DNA of 64,000 bases from Pseudoalteromonas phenolica (GCF_005876835.1 NZ_PPSW01000012.1:62001-126000), one strand, 5' to 3'; counted from the stretch's first letter, positions 53,265 through 63,333 are shown. Numbers and translations are program-made. The notes: a model not told the origin generated them from the sequence alone.

Positions 53265-54524
53265 TTATGAACACGAGAGCGAGTATAAATCGATGGTTTT
53301 ATCTCGCCCTTTTAAATGCACATTGGCGACTTTATTCAACGACTCAAGCTGTGACTGCTCGGCCGTTGATTGGCTTATCAATAACTTATAACCCAATGCT
53401 TTGGTTTGGCTTTCGATGCGCGCTGCAACATTAACCGTATCGCCAATCACGGTGTAATCCATACAACTGATGCTGCCCACATTGCCCGCAATGGCTTCGC
53501 CACTGTGAATACCAATACCGATTTCTAACTGCGGCAAGCCTTCTTTAGCAAACTCGCTGTTTAAAACAGCCAACTGAGTCAGCATTTCTTGTGCGGCTAA
53601 AATCGTGTTATCGGCATTGTTACTTTTCTCTTGGGGCGCGCCAAATACCGCCATAATGGCATCACCGATGAATTTATCTATCATGCCATCATGTTTAAAA
53701 ATCGGCACACTCATGGCTGAAAAGTAGCGGTTTAGCATGCCAGTCACCACTTCGGGATCGTTTTGCTCACACAGACCTGTAAAGCTGCGAATATCAGCCA
53801 TTAAAACAGTGACGTTACGGCGCTCGCCTCCGGGCTCTATGTCTACGGCCCCGGTTTCGACCGCACTGACCAGCTTTTCTGGCAGATAACGTAATAACCG
53901 CTCGCGATGACGCAAACGCGTGTAAGTATTGGTGATGTAATGAGACAGTGACCACGCGAGCAGCCCTGAAAATAGCACAATAATTTGCTCATGTATTTCT
54001 ATGGTTCGGGCAGTATGACTGTGCTCTAAAATAAGCGTTGTCGAGGCTAAACAACACAGCGTCGAAAAGTAAATAATCACGCGACCTTGCCTGAATGCAC
54101 TCATGACATTAAATAGGATTAGCGCACTGATCAGCATCAATTCAAATTGTGTTTGGTGCAAATCGCGTAAGAAATGCCCTATCTCAGCCAAATATTCCAT
54201 TTCTAATGTAATGGCTAAAATAATCACATAATCGAATAAAATTGACACATACTTGAGCCAAGGCTTATAGCTGCCTGTAGTTGCCCAGTGCCGAACCAGC
54301 CAACACCAAACTGCTGTTATAACCATCGAACCAAGATCGACACTGATTAAAATTAAATCCAGTCCCTGACCTAACGTACCGACCAGTAATTCGAGTAAAA
54401 ACAGCGCCATCAAACCAAAAAAACGAATTTTGTTGATGTGGTTCTCCATTTCCATTTCGCGCTGCTGATAGCAATCAGTCAGCAATGCATCAAAGCTGTC
54501 ATCAGTATGTTTTAACCATTTCAT
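53265..54524 (-). CDS. Membrane-bound class III adenylate/guanylate cyclase
   Basis: A 419-residue protein with about six membrane helices (residues 30-215) and a cytosolic class III cyclase domain (about 245-415): metal Asp in VLMADIRSFTGL and FIGDAIMAVFG, and IGDTVNVAARIES. The Lys in DKFIGD and Asp in MDYTVIGD are the pair that selects ATP, so cAMP is the expected product. No regulatory domain other than the membrane part. Signal unknown. Confidence 0.9.
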   Translation of the reverse strand: MKWLKHTDDSFDALLTDCYQQREMEMENHINKIRFFGLMALFLLELLVGTLGQGLDLILISVDLGSMVITAVWCWLVRHWATTGSYKPWLKYVSILFDYVIILAITLEMEYLAEIGHFLRDLHQTQFELMLISALILFNVMSAFRQGRVIIYFSTLCCLASTTLILEHSHTARTIEIHEQIIVLFSGLLAWSLSHYITNTYTRLRHRERLLRYLPEKLVSAVETGAVDIEPGGERRNVTVLMADIRSFTGLCEQNDPEVVTGMLNRYFSAMSVPIFKHDGMIDKFIGDAIMAVFGAPQEKSNNADNTILAAQEMLTQLAVLNSEFAKEGLPQLEIGIGIHSGEAIAGNVGSISCMDYTVIGDTVNVAARIESQTKALGYKLLISQSTAEQSQLESLNKVANVHLKGRDKTIDLYSLSCS

Positions 54525-54612
54525 AAGTTTAAGTGTTCTGATTTTTTATTAAACGTAGCTTGTCATAACAATGAGTACGAAAAATGAATGCAAAGATTAG
54601 TCACAAGTCGAG

Positions 54613-54642
54613 AAAAAAGGCAATTTAGTTACCTAAATTGCC
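54613..54642 (-). terminator. Terminator of the 553-residue S8 protease gene
   Basis: On the minus strand GGCAATTTAG-GTAA-CTAAATTGCC followed by six T. Confidence 0.88.
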
Positions 54643-54679
54643 TTTAATAACAAAAGTATTGGGAATTTATTTAAAAACG

Positions 54680-56341
54680 TTACTTACAAGCGCCTTTGTT
54701 CGCCCATACATCCCAACGACCTGAGAATTGCTCTGGGTTTTGATCTATGTTCCACCACTTCGCTTCGTACAAATTGCCATTTAATGAAACGCGATCTTTA
54801 GATAAGTAAACCTTACCTGCTGACCATGTTGGCGTACCATTACATCCACCCGTATTGCCATCAGTTACCTTGATGACTTCAGATTTACTAGCAACCTGAC
54901 CAACTGTGTCCCTTACTGTCAACTTAACAGTATATTCTCCAGCACTTGCATAAGTGTGGCTTGGGTTTTTGCTTGAACTAGTTGCCCCATCACCAAACTC
55001 CCACGAGTAAGCTGCAATCCCCTTATCGTCATATGAGCTGTCAGTTAGTTGTATGCTTTTACCGTTCAGCGTTACTTTGAAACTCGCAACTGGTTTAGCA
55101 TCACCCGGGCCTTCACATGTGCTTGAAGCTAAATAGTCGTATGCTGCTTTTGCTTGCACAATACCATGACCATAGGAAGTATCACGCCCTGCAGCACCTT
55201 TATCTTTAGCTGTAGAGTTTAATGCATCACGAATTTGCTGGTTGTTACACTCAGGGAAATGACTCCATACGAGTGCTGCAACACCCGATACATGTGGCGT
55301 TGCCATTGATGTGCCGCTAATGCTTCGATAGTTGTTATTATTCCACGTCGAATTAACACCAACACCCGGTGCAGCGATTTCAACTTGGCTGTTGTATTGC
55401 GAGAATGATGCTTTGTTTTCACGGCTATCAACCGCTGCTACTGAAACAACCGAGTCATATGATGCTGGATAGCTCATAGAACTATTACCACCATTACCAG
55501 CTGCGGCAATATGCAGCATGCCTTGCGCATAGCTGTTTGCAAATGCTTGACGCTCTGCATTTGACTGGCCTGAGCCTCCAAGACTCATACTCGTGACGTT
55601 CGCACCCGCTAGTTGACATTGCTCAATCGCTTTTACTAAGTCCGAACCATAAGCCCAACGGCCTGAATCGTTAAATACTTTAACAATATGCAAACCAAGC
55701 TGACCAGATGGGTTTACCCCCACCACGCCTTGACCATTACCACCAATTGCAGCAATCGTGCCCGCTACGTGTGTACCGTGACCGTTGCCGTCGTTGTACC
55801 AGTTACCAGTATTGTTACTGCCGTAGCCGTCATCACCTGTGATCCCCGTTGAAGGTAAGTCAGGATGATTTAAGGTATAACCTGTATCCATGATACATAC
55901 CTTACGATTACCCGACATGGTGTCTGCTAATTGGTTAGCTTGCACCATATTGATGCCATAAGGCGTGCTTTCAGCCATCAGGTAACGCTTTGGATCTACT
56001 TCGATAGACAACACATCTGAGCGTGCAGCTAACAAAGCTTTTTGCTCAGAAGTTAGAGACATAGACACAGCATTAATTGACGGTAAAACTTGTTCAGCTT
56101 GAGCCGATACCGTCAGTGCAACTGACTGAAGACGATTCATTTGAAGCTGTTTGGTTTGTTGTGGGCTTAGCTCAAAAGGCTGGGCAATTGTGCCTTGTTC
56201 ACTTTTAAGTGTAACTATGTAACGCTCAGCCTGATTTGTTTCGATACTGCTTTCATCTATCAGTGTCGATGCATGAACTGCTGGGACCAATGCACCGCAA
56301 AAAATAAGTGCCTGTGTAGTTTTGTTCAACTTGGTTTTCAT
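54680..56341 (-). CDS. Secreted S8 protease with PKD and carbohydrate-binding-type domains
   Basis: A 553-residue enzyme: signal peptide to about 24, I9 propeptide, catalytic Asp152 (VCIMDTGYT), His188 (GNGHGTHVAG), Asn283 (AAAGNGGNS) and Ser345 (SGTSMATPHVSG). A PKD domain follows (about 415-495, AYSWEFGDGATSSSKNPSHT) and a C-terminal module (about 505-553, WSAGKVYLSKDRVSLNGNLY) with Trp-rich WWNIDQNP. The same C-terminal module type ends the other S8 protease at 46302. The 11-mer TTGACAGCGTT precedes it at 56429-56419. Confidence 0.94.
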   Translation of the reverse strand: MKTKLNKTTQALIFCGALVPAVHASTLIDESSIETNQAERYIVTLKSEQGTIAQPFELSPQQTKQLQMNRLQSVALTVSAQAEQVLPSINAVSMSLTSEQKALLAARSDVLSIEVDPKRYLMAESTPYGINMVQANQLADTMSGNRKVCIMDTGYTLNHPDLPSTGITGDDGYGSNNTGNWYNDGNGHGTHVAGTIAAIGGNGQGVVGVNPSGQLGLHIVKVFNDSGRWAYGSDLVKAIEQCQLAGANVTSMSLGGSGQSNAERQAFANSYAQGMLHIAAAGNGGNSSMSYPASYDSVVSVAAVDSRENKASFSQYNSQVEIAAPGVGVNSTWNNNNYRSISGTSMATPHVSGVAALVWSHFPECNNQQIRDALNSTAKDKGAAGRDTSYGHGIVQAKAAYDYLASSTCEGPGDAKPVASFKVTLNGKSIQLTDSSYDDKGIAAYSWEFGDGATSSSKNPSHTYASAGEYTVKLTVRDTVGQVASKSEVIKVTDGNTGGCNGTPTWSAGKVYLSKDRVSLNGNLYEAKWWNIDQNPEQFSGRWDVWANKGACK

Positions 56342-56735
56342 TTTGATTCCTTATCTTGTTTTTAGATCGCAAATGATTAACAAACCATTTACAAGCAACA
56401 AGAAAAGAACAAATGTCCAACGCTGTCAATTTGTTTTTATTATAGGTGCAACAACTCTAAATATTTCATTTTTTACTGTAAAACCTCCATTACACTGGTC
56501 TAAAAATGCGCATACGTCTAGACGTGTATTGTTTGAGCAAAGTTTGTACTAACTTAAATACAGCTGCACAGAATTTGTTACGAAATTGTTATAACTTAAA
56601 GTGATAAGGTATGACTTTATGATTTTAATTGTTCTAAGAGAATGGGCACTCACTTTAACTTTCAGCAAATAGTCAGCGGCCAAATGTCGTAATGAAATGA
56701 TTTATGGGCTTACAAAAATATAAGCCCATATGAAA
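56342..56735. other. Gene-free stretch upstream of the S8 protease
   Basis: The half next to the protease holds the shared 11-mer TTGACAGCGTT (minus strand, 56429-56419), 78 bp from the start codon, as a probable promoter or operator element. The far end holds the hairpin TATGGGCTTA/TAAGCCCATA (56703-56730) that probably ends the lipoprotein transcript. Nothing else seen. Confidence 0.45.
56703..56730 (-). terminator. Hairpin terminator of the 56736 lipoprotein gene
   Basis: TATGGGCTTA (56703-56712) and TAAGCCCATA (56721-56730), a perfect 10-bp stem 6 bp after the stop; A/T-rich flank but no long U run. Confidence 0.65.
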
Positions 56736-57155
56736 TTACAGTGATTTTAACAAGCGATAGCCATTGTCACTTAATTGAAAATGCACGCCGTATACGTCGC
56801 CACCACCAAACATCACTTTCTTCGACTCAATTTGAATGCCATTGTCTTTGAATAGTTTCTCTAAAGATTTAGCACCATTTTGAAGCGCATTTTGATCTGT
56901 GCTGAAACTCGATTCAGACATAATAAATACGACTTTACCTGACTGACCTGCTGCAGCTCTCAATTTAATACCAGCTAACTCAATATCTTTTGTGGCACCG
57001 GTCATGCCTGAACAATCTGTATCTAACAGCATATCGCTACAACTCGCTGCAACACTATATGTACCCACCGTCTCACCATTGAAGTTGACTGATTCAGGCG
57101 TAGACATACAACCAGAAAGTACAAGAGCAACTGTTGCTATGGCTAATTTTTTCAT
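56736..57155 (-). CDS. Hypothetical lipoprotein
   Basis: 139 residues with lipoprotein signal (MKKLAIATVALVLSGC). The mature part has two cysteines (SCSDMLLDTDCSG), a strand pair (IKLRAAAGQSGKVVFIMSES) and a helix (NALQNGAKSLEKLFKDNGI). The beta-alpha-beta pattern may be a small periplasmic binding fold. No family recognised. It lies downstream of the broken GNAT gene on the same strand. Confidence 0.72.
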   Translation of the reverse strand: MKKLAIATVALVLSGCMSTPESVNFNGETVGTYSVAASCSDMLLDTDCSGMTGATKDIELAGIKLRAAAGQSGKVVFIMSESSFSTDQNALQNGAKSLEKLFKDNGIQIESKKVMFGGGDVYGVHFQLSDNGYRLLKSL

Positions 57156-57178
57156 TATTTACCTTTTATATTTATTGT

Positions 57179-57706
57179 TTAACGAATGTATTCATATTGG
57201 TAGTCATCAATTGACCTACCTTTTATCACAACATTATCTTTAAGTAATGCTGCTTGGATGAAACCTGACTTTTCTAATAACTTTATCGAGCTCGTATTTT
57301 GAGTCGAGCAAATCGCTTTCAGCTTTTTTAGATTAAGTACATCAGAAGAAAACGCCTTTACCTTTTTAAGCGCTTCAAACGCATACCCTTTGCCTTGCTT
57401 GCAAGGATTTAATAAAAACCCGACTTCGCCAATACGTTGCTCGTGATCAAGTATTTTAACCGAGATATTTCCGACTTTTTCACCAGTATTAGTTTCGGTG
57501 ATACCAAAACATAACCAATCATGACTGTTGCTATCCTACGGCTGAGTAAAAGCTTCAAAGCCAGCCTCAGCTTCTTCTAACGTACTAGGATCATAACAGT
57601 GTTCCATCACCTCAGGGTCCATACATAACTGAATGAAAAGAGACTTATCGCTTTCATTTAAAGGGGCTAAGGTGAGCCTTTTGGTAACTAATATTGTTTT
57701 ATTCAT
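57179..57706 (-). pseudogene. RimJ/RimL-type GNAT acetyltransferase, interrupted by in-frame TAG
   Basis: From ATG 57706 the frame reads MNKTILVTKRLTLAPLNESD and stops at codon 57 (TAG, 57538-57536). It then continues intact to a normal TAA at 57181-57179 (175 codons in all), including VGNISVKILDHEQRIGEVGF, the CoA loop LNPCKQGKGYAFEAL and TQNTSSIKLLEKSGF. All family motifs lie after the stop, so the product is inactive unless the stop is read through. A single base change restores it. The intact GNAT at 57717 is a different subfamily, not a duplicate. Confidence 0.85.
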
Positions 57707-57716
57707 TTATTTTTTG

Positions 57717-58160
57717 TTATTTCTTTGGTGCTTTAATCACAAAGCCCTTCTCAATACCCGCTTTAAACCCGACCGACTCATATACTCGGTGTGCGCCAGT
57801 GAGATTTTCACCTGAAAGCAGCATAACTTTGTAGCAATTTAGCTCCCATGCTTTTTGAATGCCAAACTCAAGTACTTGTTGACTTAATCCACGACGACGA
57901 AATTTTTCTGCGGTGATAACATGTTCAATAATGGCAAAAGGTCGACCGCCATTTGCAATACTCTTATTTAAACCCAGCGCGCAAGTTGCGGCTAACTCCC
58001 CTTCGATATCTGCCACCACTATATGTGTTTCTGGGCAGCGCATCATCTCAGACCATACCTGCTCAGAGAAAGACTTTTCAAGCTCGGGGTCGTGCGGACG
58101 TAGTTCTCGGTATAAGTTGAGTACTTGTGGAAGATCTTCTAGGTTTGCAAGGCGGATCAT
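57717..58160 (-). CDS. GNAT family N-acetyltransferase
   Basis: 147 residues: IRLANLEDLPQVLNLYRELR at the start, acetyl-CoA loop VITAEKFRRRGLSQQVLEFG and C-terminal HRVYESVGFKAGIEKGFVIK. Similar to small RimI-like or aminoglycoside-type GNATs; the substrate is unknown. It is 10 bp before the start of the broken GNAT on the same strand, so they were probably co-transcribed. Confidence 0.9.
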   Translation of the reverse strand: MIRLANLEDLPQVLNLYRELRPHDPELEKSFSEQVWSEMMRCPETHIVVADIEGELAATCALGLNKSIANGGRPFAIIEHVITAEKFRRRGLSQQVLEFGIQKAWELNCYKVMLLSGENLTGAHRVYESVGFKAGIEKGFVIKAPKK

Positions 58161-58228
58161 GACTTTTCCTTATCAGGTACATTCTCGACCATAAAAACAT
58201 CTTCCTAAACAAAATGCAATCTACTGAT

Positions 58229-59728
58229 TTATTTTGTTATTTCTAAATCCGTTCTAGACAAAGGCTCACCATTAAGAATAACCGTATCTATATGATTATA
58301 TGCTTCGACACTCTGTAAAGGGCTGACATTCAGCAACAACAAATTAGCCACTTTGCCCACTTCGACCGTGCCGTATTGTTTATCTAACGAAAATGCCTTG
58401 GCATTATTCAAAGTTGCCGCAGCAAGAATACTTGCCAAACTCATGCCTGCGTCATGCATATCTTTTAATTCCCAATAGGTTGCTAATCCCGGTTGTGATG
58501 CATAGGTCGGTGCAGGTGGTGTGTCGGTTGCCAGTGAAATAAGGCCTCCGTTTTGGTAGATGTAATTTAAAACGCGTTTACCAAGTTGTTGGTTAAATTC
58601 AAAGCGCGCTATTTTTTGTGCATCACTCATGTTGCCCCAACCTGTTTTCATTTCTCGTGCAAACCATTGCCCTGCTTCTGTTTGGTACCAAGCCATTTGT
58701 GCCTTGCTCAATACTGTTTTGTATTCCGTTTCAGTAATATGACCTTCACGCATCACATCGGTCAGTGCACGCATGACGTTGAGTGTTGGTTGATAAGCAA
58801 CACCTGAGCGAATAATGTCATCGGCGACAGCTTTTACTTTAGGTGGTAATTCACCTTTTGTGCCTACCCTGCTTTCGTCGAGCCAATTCCAATTACCGTG
58901 CGCCATCACATCCATTTTATGAGTTAACCCTAAACGCTGCATGTCGGTGGCATTGGCATGAGCCATCATTTTTAAACCGTGGTGCTCACTGGCAGATTTG
59001 AGTTCATCTAGCGTGTTAGAAGCGATTAACGGAATATCTGAACGCTCACCAAAACCATCCTCAAGATACACTTTGGTGCATATAGCGCCATCATCGGCCA
59101 AGCGTTTTACTAATTGTTTAGGTGAATGACTTTCTAATATATGTTTTTCATGCAGGTGACTTGGATCGCCCTGTTGATGCGCATAATATGGGCGCTTTTC
59201 ATGTAGGTGTTCATAATTTATACCTTGTGCGTTATATCCTTGATAAATTGGCACAGCACCGCAAAAGTAACTTGTTGGTGCCACACCGTTACTTTGAAAT
59301 AACGACATACTCTCTTTACTCGCCCCCGGCTCAAGCACTTGAGTCACACCATAATATAAGTAATTTTTTCCCTGCCTTTGCTGGTATTTCAGCTGTAAAC
59401 TTTCAAGCTCAGCAATCTCCTTTTCATTAAACCGGCTAAGCTCAAAGGGTAACCCAGGCATGCGATTTAGATGCACATGGGCGTCCATCAGACCGGGAAT
59501 TAAAAACTTGCCGGTACCGTCAATCACATTAGCATCCGAGTCGCTCAAGGCTTTTGCCGATATCGTTTTAATTTTATTATCTTTAATGCCAACCCAATGT
59601 TTATCTACAACGCTGGCTTGGTATGGGTTAAGCGGTGAAATAACGGTAACGTTTTTGATGATGACATCAAGCTCTTTCGCATTTAAAACAAAAGATAATA
59701 GTAAGCTAGTTAACATAAGTGTTTTCAT
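58229..59728 (-). CDS. Exported amidohydrolase family metal-dependent hydrolase
   Basis: A 499-residue protein with a signal peptide (MKTLMLTSLLLSFVLNAKEL). Amidohydrolase landmarks: DAHVHLNR (metal HxH), Lys in CTKVYLED (bridging carboxylated Lys), His in MMAHANA and VMAHGNW, Asp in SLATDTPPAP, and the small beta-domain end GTVEVGKVANLLLLN. Relatives include Xaa-Pro dipeptidases and imidazolonepropionase-like enzymes, so a peptide or cyclic amide substrate is likely. Divergent from the CadC-like regulator. Confidence 0.88.
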   Translation of the reverse strand: MKTLMLTSLLLSFVLNAKELDVIIKNVTVISPLNPYQASVVDKHWVGIKDNKIKTISAKALSDSDANVIDGTGKFLIPGLMDAHVHLNRMPGLPFELSRFNEKEIAELESLQLKYQQRQGKNYLYYGVTQVLEPGASKESMSLFQSNGVAPTSYFCGAVPIYQGYNAQGINYEHLHEKRPYYAHQQGDPSHLHEKHILESHSPKQLVKRLADDGAICTKVYLEDGFGERSDIPLIASNTLDELKSASEHHGLKMMAHANATDMQRLGLTHKMDVMAHGNWNWLDESRVGTKGELPPKVKAVADDIIRSGVAYQPTLNVMRALTDVMREGHITETEYKTVLSKAQMAWYQTEAGQWFAREMKTGWGNMSDAQKIARFEFNQQLGKRVLNYIYQNGGLISLATDTPPAPTYASQPGLATYWELKDMHDAGMSLASILAAATLNNAKAFSLDKQYGTVEVGKVANLLLLNVSPLQSVEAYNHIDTVILNGEPLSRTDLEITK

Positions 59729-59848
59729 GATGACTCCTTTTTTGAAACTGAAGTCACCTTAAAAAAACACTGGGTTAATTACCTAAAAAGCATATAATTT
59801 TACCCTGAATTTTGTCTCAAAATAAAAATAAGCATAGTAATCAAAAAG

Positions 59849-61696
59849 ATGGAAAAGATAGCAGCCTCTTTCAAACTCGCCAATTGGTATGTAGAGCCGC
59901 ATTTGAACAAGCTCACTTTAGCCGAACAATCGTTAGAGTGCTCGCTGCCGCCTAAAGTTATGGCTTTATTGGTCTTGCTAACTCGTCATCAAAACACGCC
60001 GCTAAGTTTAGATTTTATCGCCAAAGAAATTTGGCCCGCTCGCGTGGTTACTGATAGCTCTATTTATCAGGCCGTAGCGCAACTAAGAAAAACTCTTCAT
60101 CAAGATAAAACCATTACTGAAGCCATTGAACAGATTTCAGGAAAAGGCTACAGACTCTCCCCTAATATTGAGCTGAGATTTGAGCGTGAAGAACAATATT
60201 CATTAACAAAAGGCAGTTCAAAGAAACAAGCTTTACAACAAACGTTGGCAGAAAAAATAACGAAAAAGCATAAGTTAACGGCTTTCGCTGTATGTATTCT
60301 TGTGTTTGCGGTTATCGTTTTTTGGTTTATGAACAACGGCTCAATCAAAGAAGATTTAAAAGCGCAGTTAAAAAATCAGCCAAATGAACAAGCTTATTTT
60401 GAAGATTTAACCCTTGCAGATCATTTGGTCAAACAGCGTGAGGTTAGTGCAATTAACCAAGCGAGCAAACTCTATAAAACCATTTTGAATGAAAGCCCCA
60501 ACAACGCTAATGCCTTGTTTGGTTTGTGCAACAGCGATTACCAATTGCTTGTTTACGGTCAGCACAGCCAAACGAAAACCTACGCAAGCTGTTTACCCTT
60601 GCTGCAAAAAGCCATAGAAATTGAACCTCATCATATTAATGCCATTGCACTACTTGGTGCCCTCCAACAGCAAAAAGGTGACTTAAAAACAGCAAAAACC
60701 TATTTCGAGCAAGGACTATTACTAGAGCAAAAAAGTAGTTTATTTCACCTTTTTTACGGTGATTTCTTACTGTCGCAACAGCAAACAACAGAGGCACTCA
60801 CCTCACTGAAAACTGCGTTCAAGCTAAGCCCAAATGACCCTGAAGTGCTTATAAAATTAGCCTATGCCTATTTAGTTAAGCGCGATCGCAAAAAAGCGCA
60901 ACAATACTTTGAACGTGCCCGTTTAATTGCACCGAATCTGCGAAATGCGCCACTTTATGCGTTAGATTTCTACACGCTCACTAAACCTATTGCTGCGGAC
61001 TATGAAGCTTGGTACGAACAATACAGTTATGACAATGAGAATAGTGAGTACAACAATAAATTTGCCCACTTTCAATTACAGCATGTGCTGTTCTTACTCA
61101 GTACAAACCAATTAAAGAATGCAGAAGCTTTATTTAAACAAACAGATAAACAATATATTCATAGCGATTTTGTTTGGTATGTTGAAGCGGCACTTGCAGC
61201 TAAAGATGGGCGCTTAATTGTGGCATTCGAGAAGCTTAAGCAAAGGTATCAACTCGCTCCAGAATTAAATAGATATGTTATTCCTTACATTCATGGACTG
61301 ATGACTAATAACGATAATCAAATGGCGTTTAATTTATTTACTAAACACTTTGCTGAGTTTGCGAGTTTAACTGCACCTGTTGAGCAGAACCTTGGGTTAT
61401 ATCTTACTTATACGCAAATTTTGCAAGGTTTAGAAATGGGTAATTCCGTGCATGAAAATTCAGAAACAAGTCAAACACTTGCAAAGCTCACACAGGACTT
61501 AGCACTATGGCGTGAACTCAATGGTGAGTTCAGTGGCTTCAATGAAGTTCAGTGGCATGTCATTAAACAAGATGGTGAAAACGTAAAATTAGCCGCAACC
61601 AAATTGCTCAATAGCGACTGGTTACCTGACTATAACGACAATATGTTTACTGAAACACTCTTACACAGGTATTTAAAGGAACATAAACACGAATAA
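59849..61696 (+). CDS. CadC-like membrane transcription regulator with TPR sensor
   Basis: A 615-residue one-component regulator. A cytosolic OmpR-type winged helix (residues about 10-110; PLSLDFIAKEIWPARVVTDS; ISGKGYRLSP) is followed by one membrane helix (about 147-167, FAVCILVFAVIVFWFM). The periplasmic part has at least three TPR-like repeats (for example AIEIEPHHINAIALLGALQQ and AFKLSPNDPEVLIKLAYAYL). It senses outside the membrane and binds DNA inside. It lies between a divergent amidohydrolase and a downstream peptidase, its likely targets. Confidence 0.9.
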   Translation: MEKIAASFKLANWYVEPHLNKLTLAEQSLECSLPPKVMALLVLLTRHQNTPLSLDFIAKEIWPARVVTDSSIYQAVAQLRKTLHQDKTITEAIEQISGKGYRLSPNIELRFEREEQYSLTKGSSKKQALQQTLAEKITKKHKLTAFAVCILVFAVIVFWFMNNGSIKEDLKAQLKNQPNEQAYFEDLTLADHLVKQREVSAINQASKLYKTILNESPNNANALFGLCNSDYQLLVYGQHSQTKTYASCLPLLQKAIEIEPHHINAIALLGALQQQKGDLKTAKTYFEQGLLLEQKSSLFHLFYGDFLLSQQQTTEALTSLKTAFKLSPNDPEVLIKLAYAYLVKRDRKKAQQYFERARLIAPNLRNAPLYALDFYTLTKPIAADYEAWYEQYSYDNENSEYNNKFAHFQLQHVLFLLSTNQLKNAEALFKQTDKQYIHSDFVWYVEAALAAKDGRLIVAFEKLKQRYQLAPELNRYVIPYIHGLMTNNDNQMAFNLFTKHFAEFASLTAPVEQNLGLYLTYTQILQGLEMGNSVHENSETSQTLAKLTQDLALWRELNGEFSGFNEVQWHVIKQDGENVKLAATKLLNSDWLPDYNDNMFTETLLHRYLKEHKHE

Positions 61697-61795
61697 GCAC
61701 GAAAGTGATCTTACCTCGTCCATTCATCGCGAATATTTGTATTTGTTTATGGAACGTTCCAGACTCATTTTAATTTTTACAACAGGCCTATAAAA

Positions 61796-63178
61796 ATGAA
61801 AAAGTTATTATTGGCAGCCTTGGTGTTAAGCGCCAATGTGTTTGCTGCCGACACCTTTGATGCACATACGATTAAAGTGACCGAGCAATTAAAAGAGAAG
61901 TCGCTTAATAGTGAGTTGGCTTACGATATTGTGGCAAGGCTAACCACCGAAGTTGGGCCGCGTATGGCGGGCACGCCTAAAGATCTTGAAGCCGTAGACT
62001 GGGCGATGAAAGAGCTAAAGCGTTTGGGCTTCGACAAAGTTTGGAAAGAACCTGCAAAATTCCCTGCTTGGTTGCGCTATTCTGAATCTGCCGAAATTAT
62101 TTTGCCGTCAAAGCAGCCTATTCACATCACCGCGCTTGGTAACAGTGTCAGCACGCCAAAAGATGGGACACGCGCACCTATCGTCATCTTTGAAACCTTA
62201 GAAGAGTTAGAAGCGGCGCCAAAAAATGCCGCAAAAGGTAAGATTGTCTTTATCAATTATCGCATGGACCGCAGCCTAGATGGCAACAGTTACGGCCCTG
62301 CTGTACAAGCGCGTAACCGGGGTGCCGTTGTTGCCAGCCAAAAAGGCGCAGTGGCGTTTATGATGCGCTCTGTCAGTACTGCAAAACACCGCTTTGCACA
62401 CACAGGCGGCAACCATTACAAAGATGGCATAAAGGCCATTCCAGCAGTCGCGCTTGCAAACCCAGATGCCGACCAAATTGAACGTTTATTGCAACTGGGT
62501 CATAAAGTTGAAATTAATTTAAACGTACAAGCTGAATCAAAAGGCATGGGCACTTCTTACAATGTCATTGGTGAATTTACCGGCACGGAAAAGCCAAACG
62601 AATACGTGCTGTTAGGCGCGCATTTAGATTCATGGGATTTAGGCACTGGCGCACTTGATGATGGCGCAGGTGTGGCAATTATCACAGCTGCTGCAAAACA
62701 CATTAGCGAGCTAACAAAAACCAAACGCAGTGTGCGCGTGGTGTTATTTGCCGCTGAAGAGCAAGGTCTTTGGGGGGCGAAAGCTTACGTGAAGAAACAT
62801 CAAAACGAGCTAGGTAATATTGTTGCTGCGGCAGAGTCTGACTTTGGTGCCGACCTTATCTATGCAGTTGAATCTCGTGTTGCTTCAAACTCATTACCGA
62901 CAGTACGTGCCATTGCTAAGCATTTAAAAGACTTAGGGGTTAAATACGATGCACGTAATAACGCTTTTGGTGGTCCTGATCTAATTCCATTTAAAGAGTC
63001 AAAAGTCGTGCCTATTTTCTCTTTACATCAAGATGGTACTGACTATTTTGACTACCACCACACTGCTGATGACACGTTAGATAAAATCGACCCTGCAAAG
63101 TTAAACCAGAACGTAGCGGTTTACGCTGTGTTTGCATACCTTGCAGCACAAAGCCCAACTAAAATGATCGGCAAGTAA
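61796..63178 (+). CDS. Secreted M28 family metallopeptidase
   Basis: A 460-residue zinc peptidase with signal peptide (MKKLLLAALVLSANVFA). Zinc ligands: LLGAHLDSWDLGTGALDDGA (His and bridging Asp), base Glu in FAAEEQGLWG, Asp in ESDFGADL and His in DYHHTADDTLDK. A PA-like insertion (about 110-240) precedes the catalytic core, as in glutamate carboxypeptidase-like aminopeptidases. It would trim peptides outside the cell. AT-rich spacer of 99 bp from the regulator gene. Confidence 0.93.
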   Translation: MKKLLLAALVLSANVFAADTFDAHTIKVTEQLKEKSLNSELAYDIVARLTTEVGPRMAGTPKDLEAVDWAMKELKRLGFDKVWKEPAKFPAWLRYSESAEIILPSKQPIHITALGNSVSTPKDGTRAPIVIFETLEELEAAPKNAAKGKIVFINYRMDRSLDGNSYGPAVQARNRGAVVASQKGAVAFMMRSVSTAKHRFAHTGGNHYKDGIKAIPAVALANPDADQIERLLQLGHKVEINLNVQAESKGMGTSYNVIGEFTGTEKPNEYVLLGAHLDSWDLGTGALDDGAGVAIITAAAKHISELTKTKRSVRVVLFAAEEQGLWGAKAYVKKHQNELGNIVAAAESDFGADLIYAVESRVASNSLPTVRAIAKHLKDLGVKYDARNNAFGGPDLIPFKESKVVPIFSLHQDGTDYFDYHHTADDTLDKIDPAKLNQNVAVYAVFAYLAAQSPTKMIGK

Positions 63179-63210
63179 GTTTACGTATTTAACCTGAGTT
63201 CAGGTTATTT

Positions 63211-63237
63211 AAGGAGAAACACCCAGTTTCTCCTTTT
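63211..63237 (+). terminator. Rho-independent terminator of the M28 peptidase gene
   Basis: AAGGAGAAAC-loop-GTTTCTCCTT followed by TT; a second small stem, AACCTGA/TCAGGTT (63191-63206), precedes it. Confidence 0.82.
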
Positions 63238-63303
63238 CTTCACCCATCTTCGCCAGATTTAAAAACCATACGTCCCACTTCCCCTTCTGACAAGGCGAAA
63301 ATA

Positions 63304-63333
63304 GTGACAAATTTATACAACTCACCGTATAAT
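63304..63333 (+). promoter_or_regulatory. Promoter of the DUF6671 gene
   Basis: GTGACA (63304-63309) and a perfect TATAAT (63328-63333), 18-bp spacer, about 97 bp before the start codon. Confidence 0.6.
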
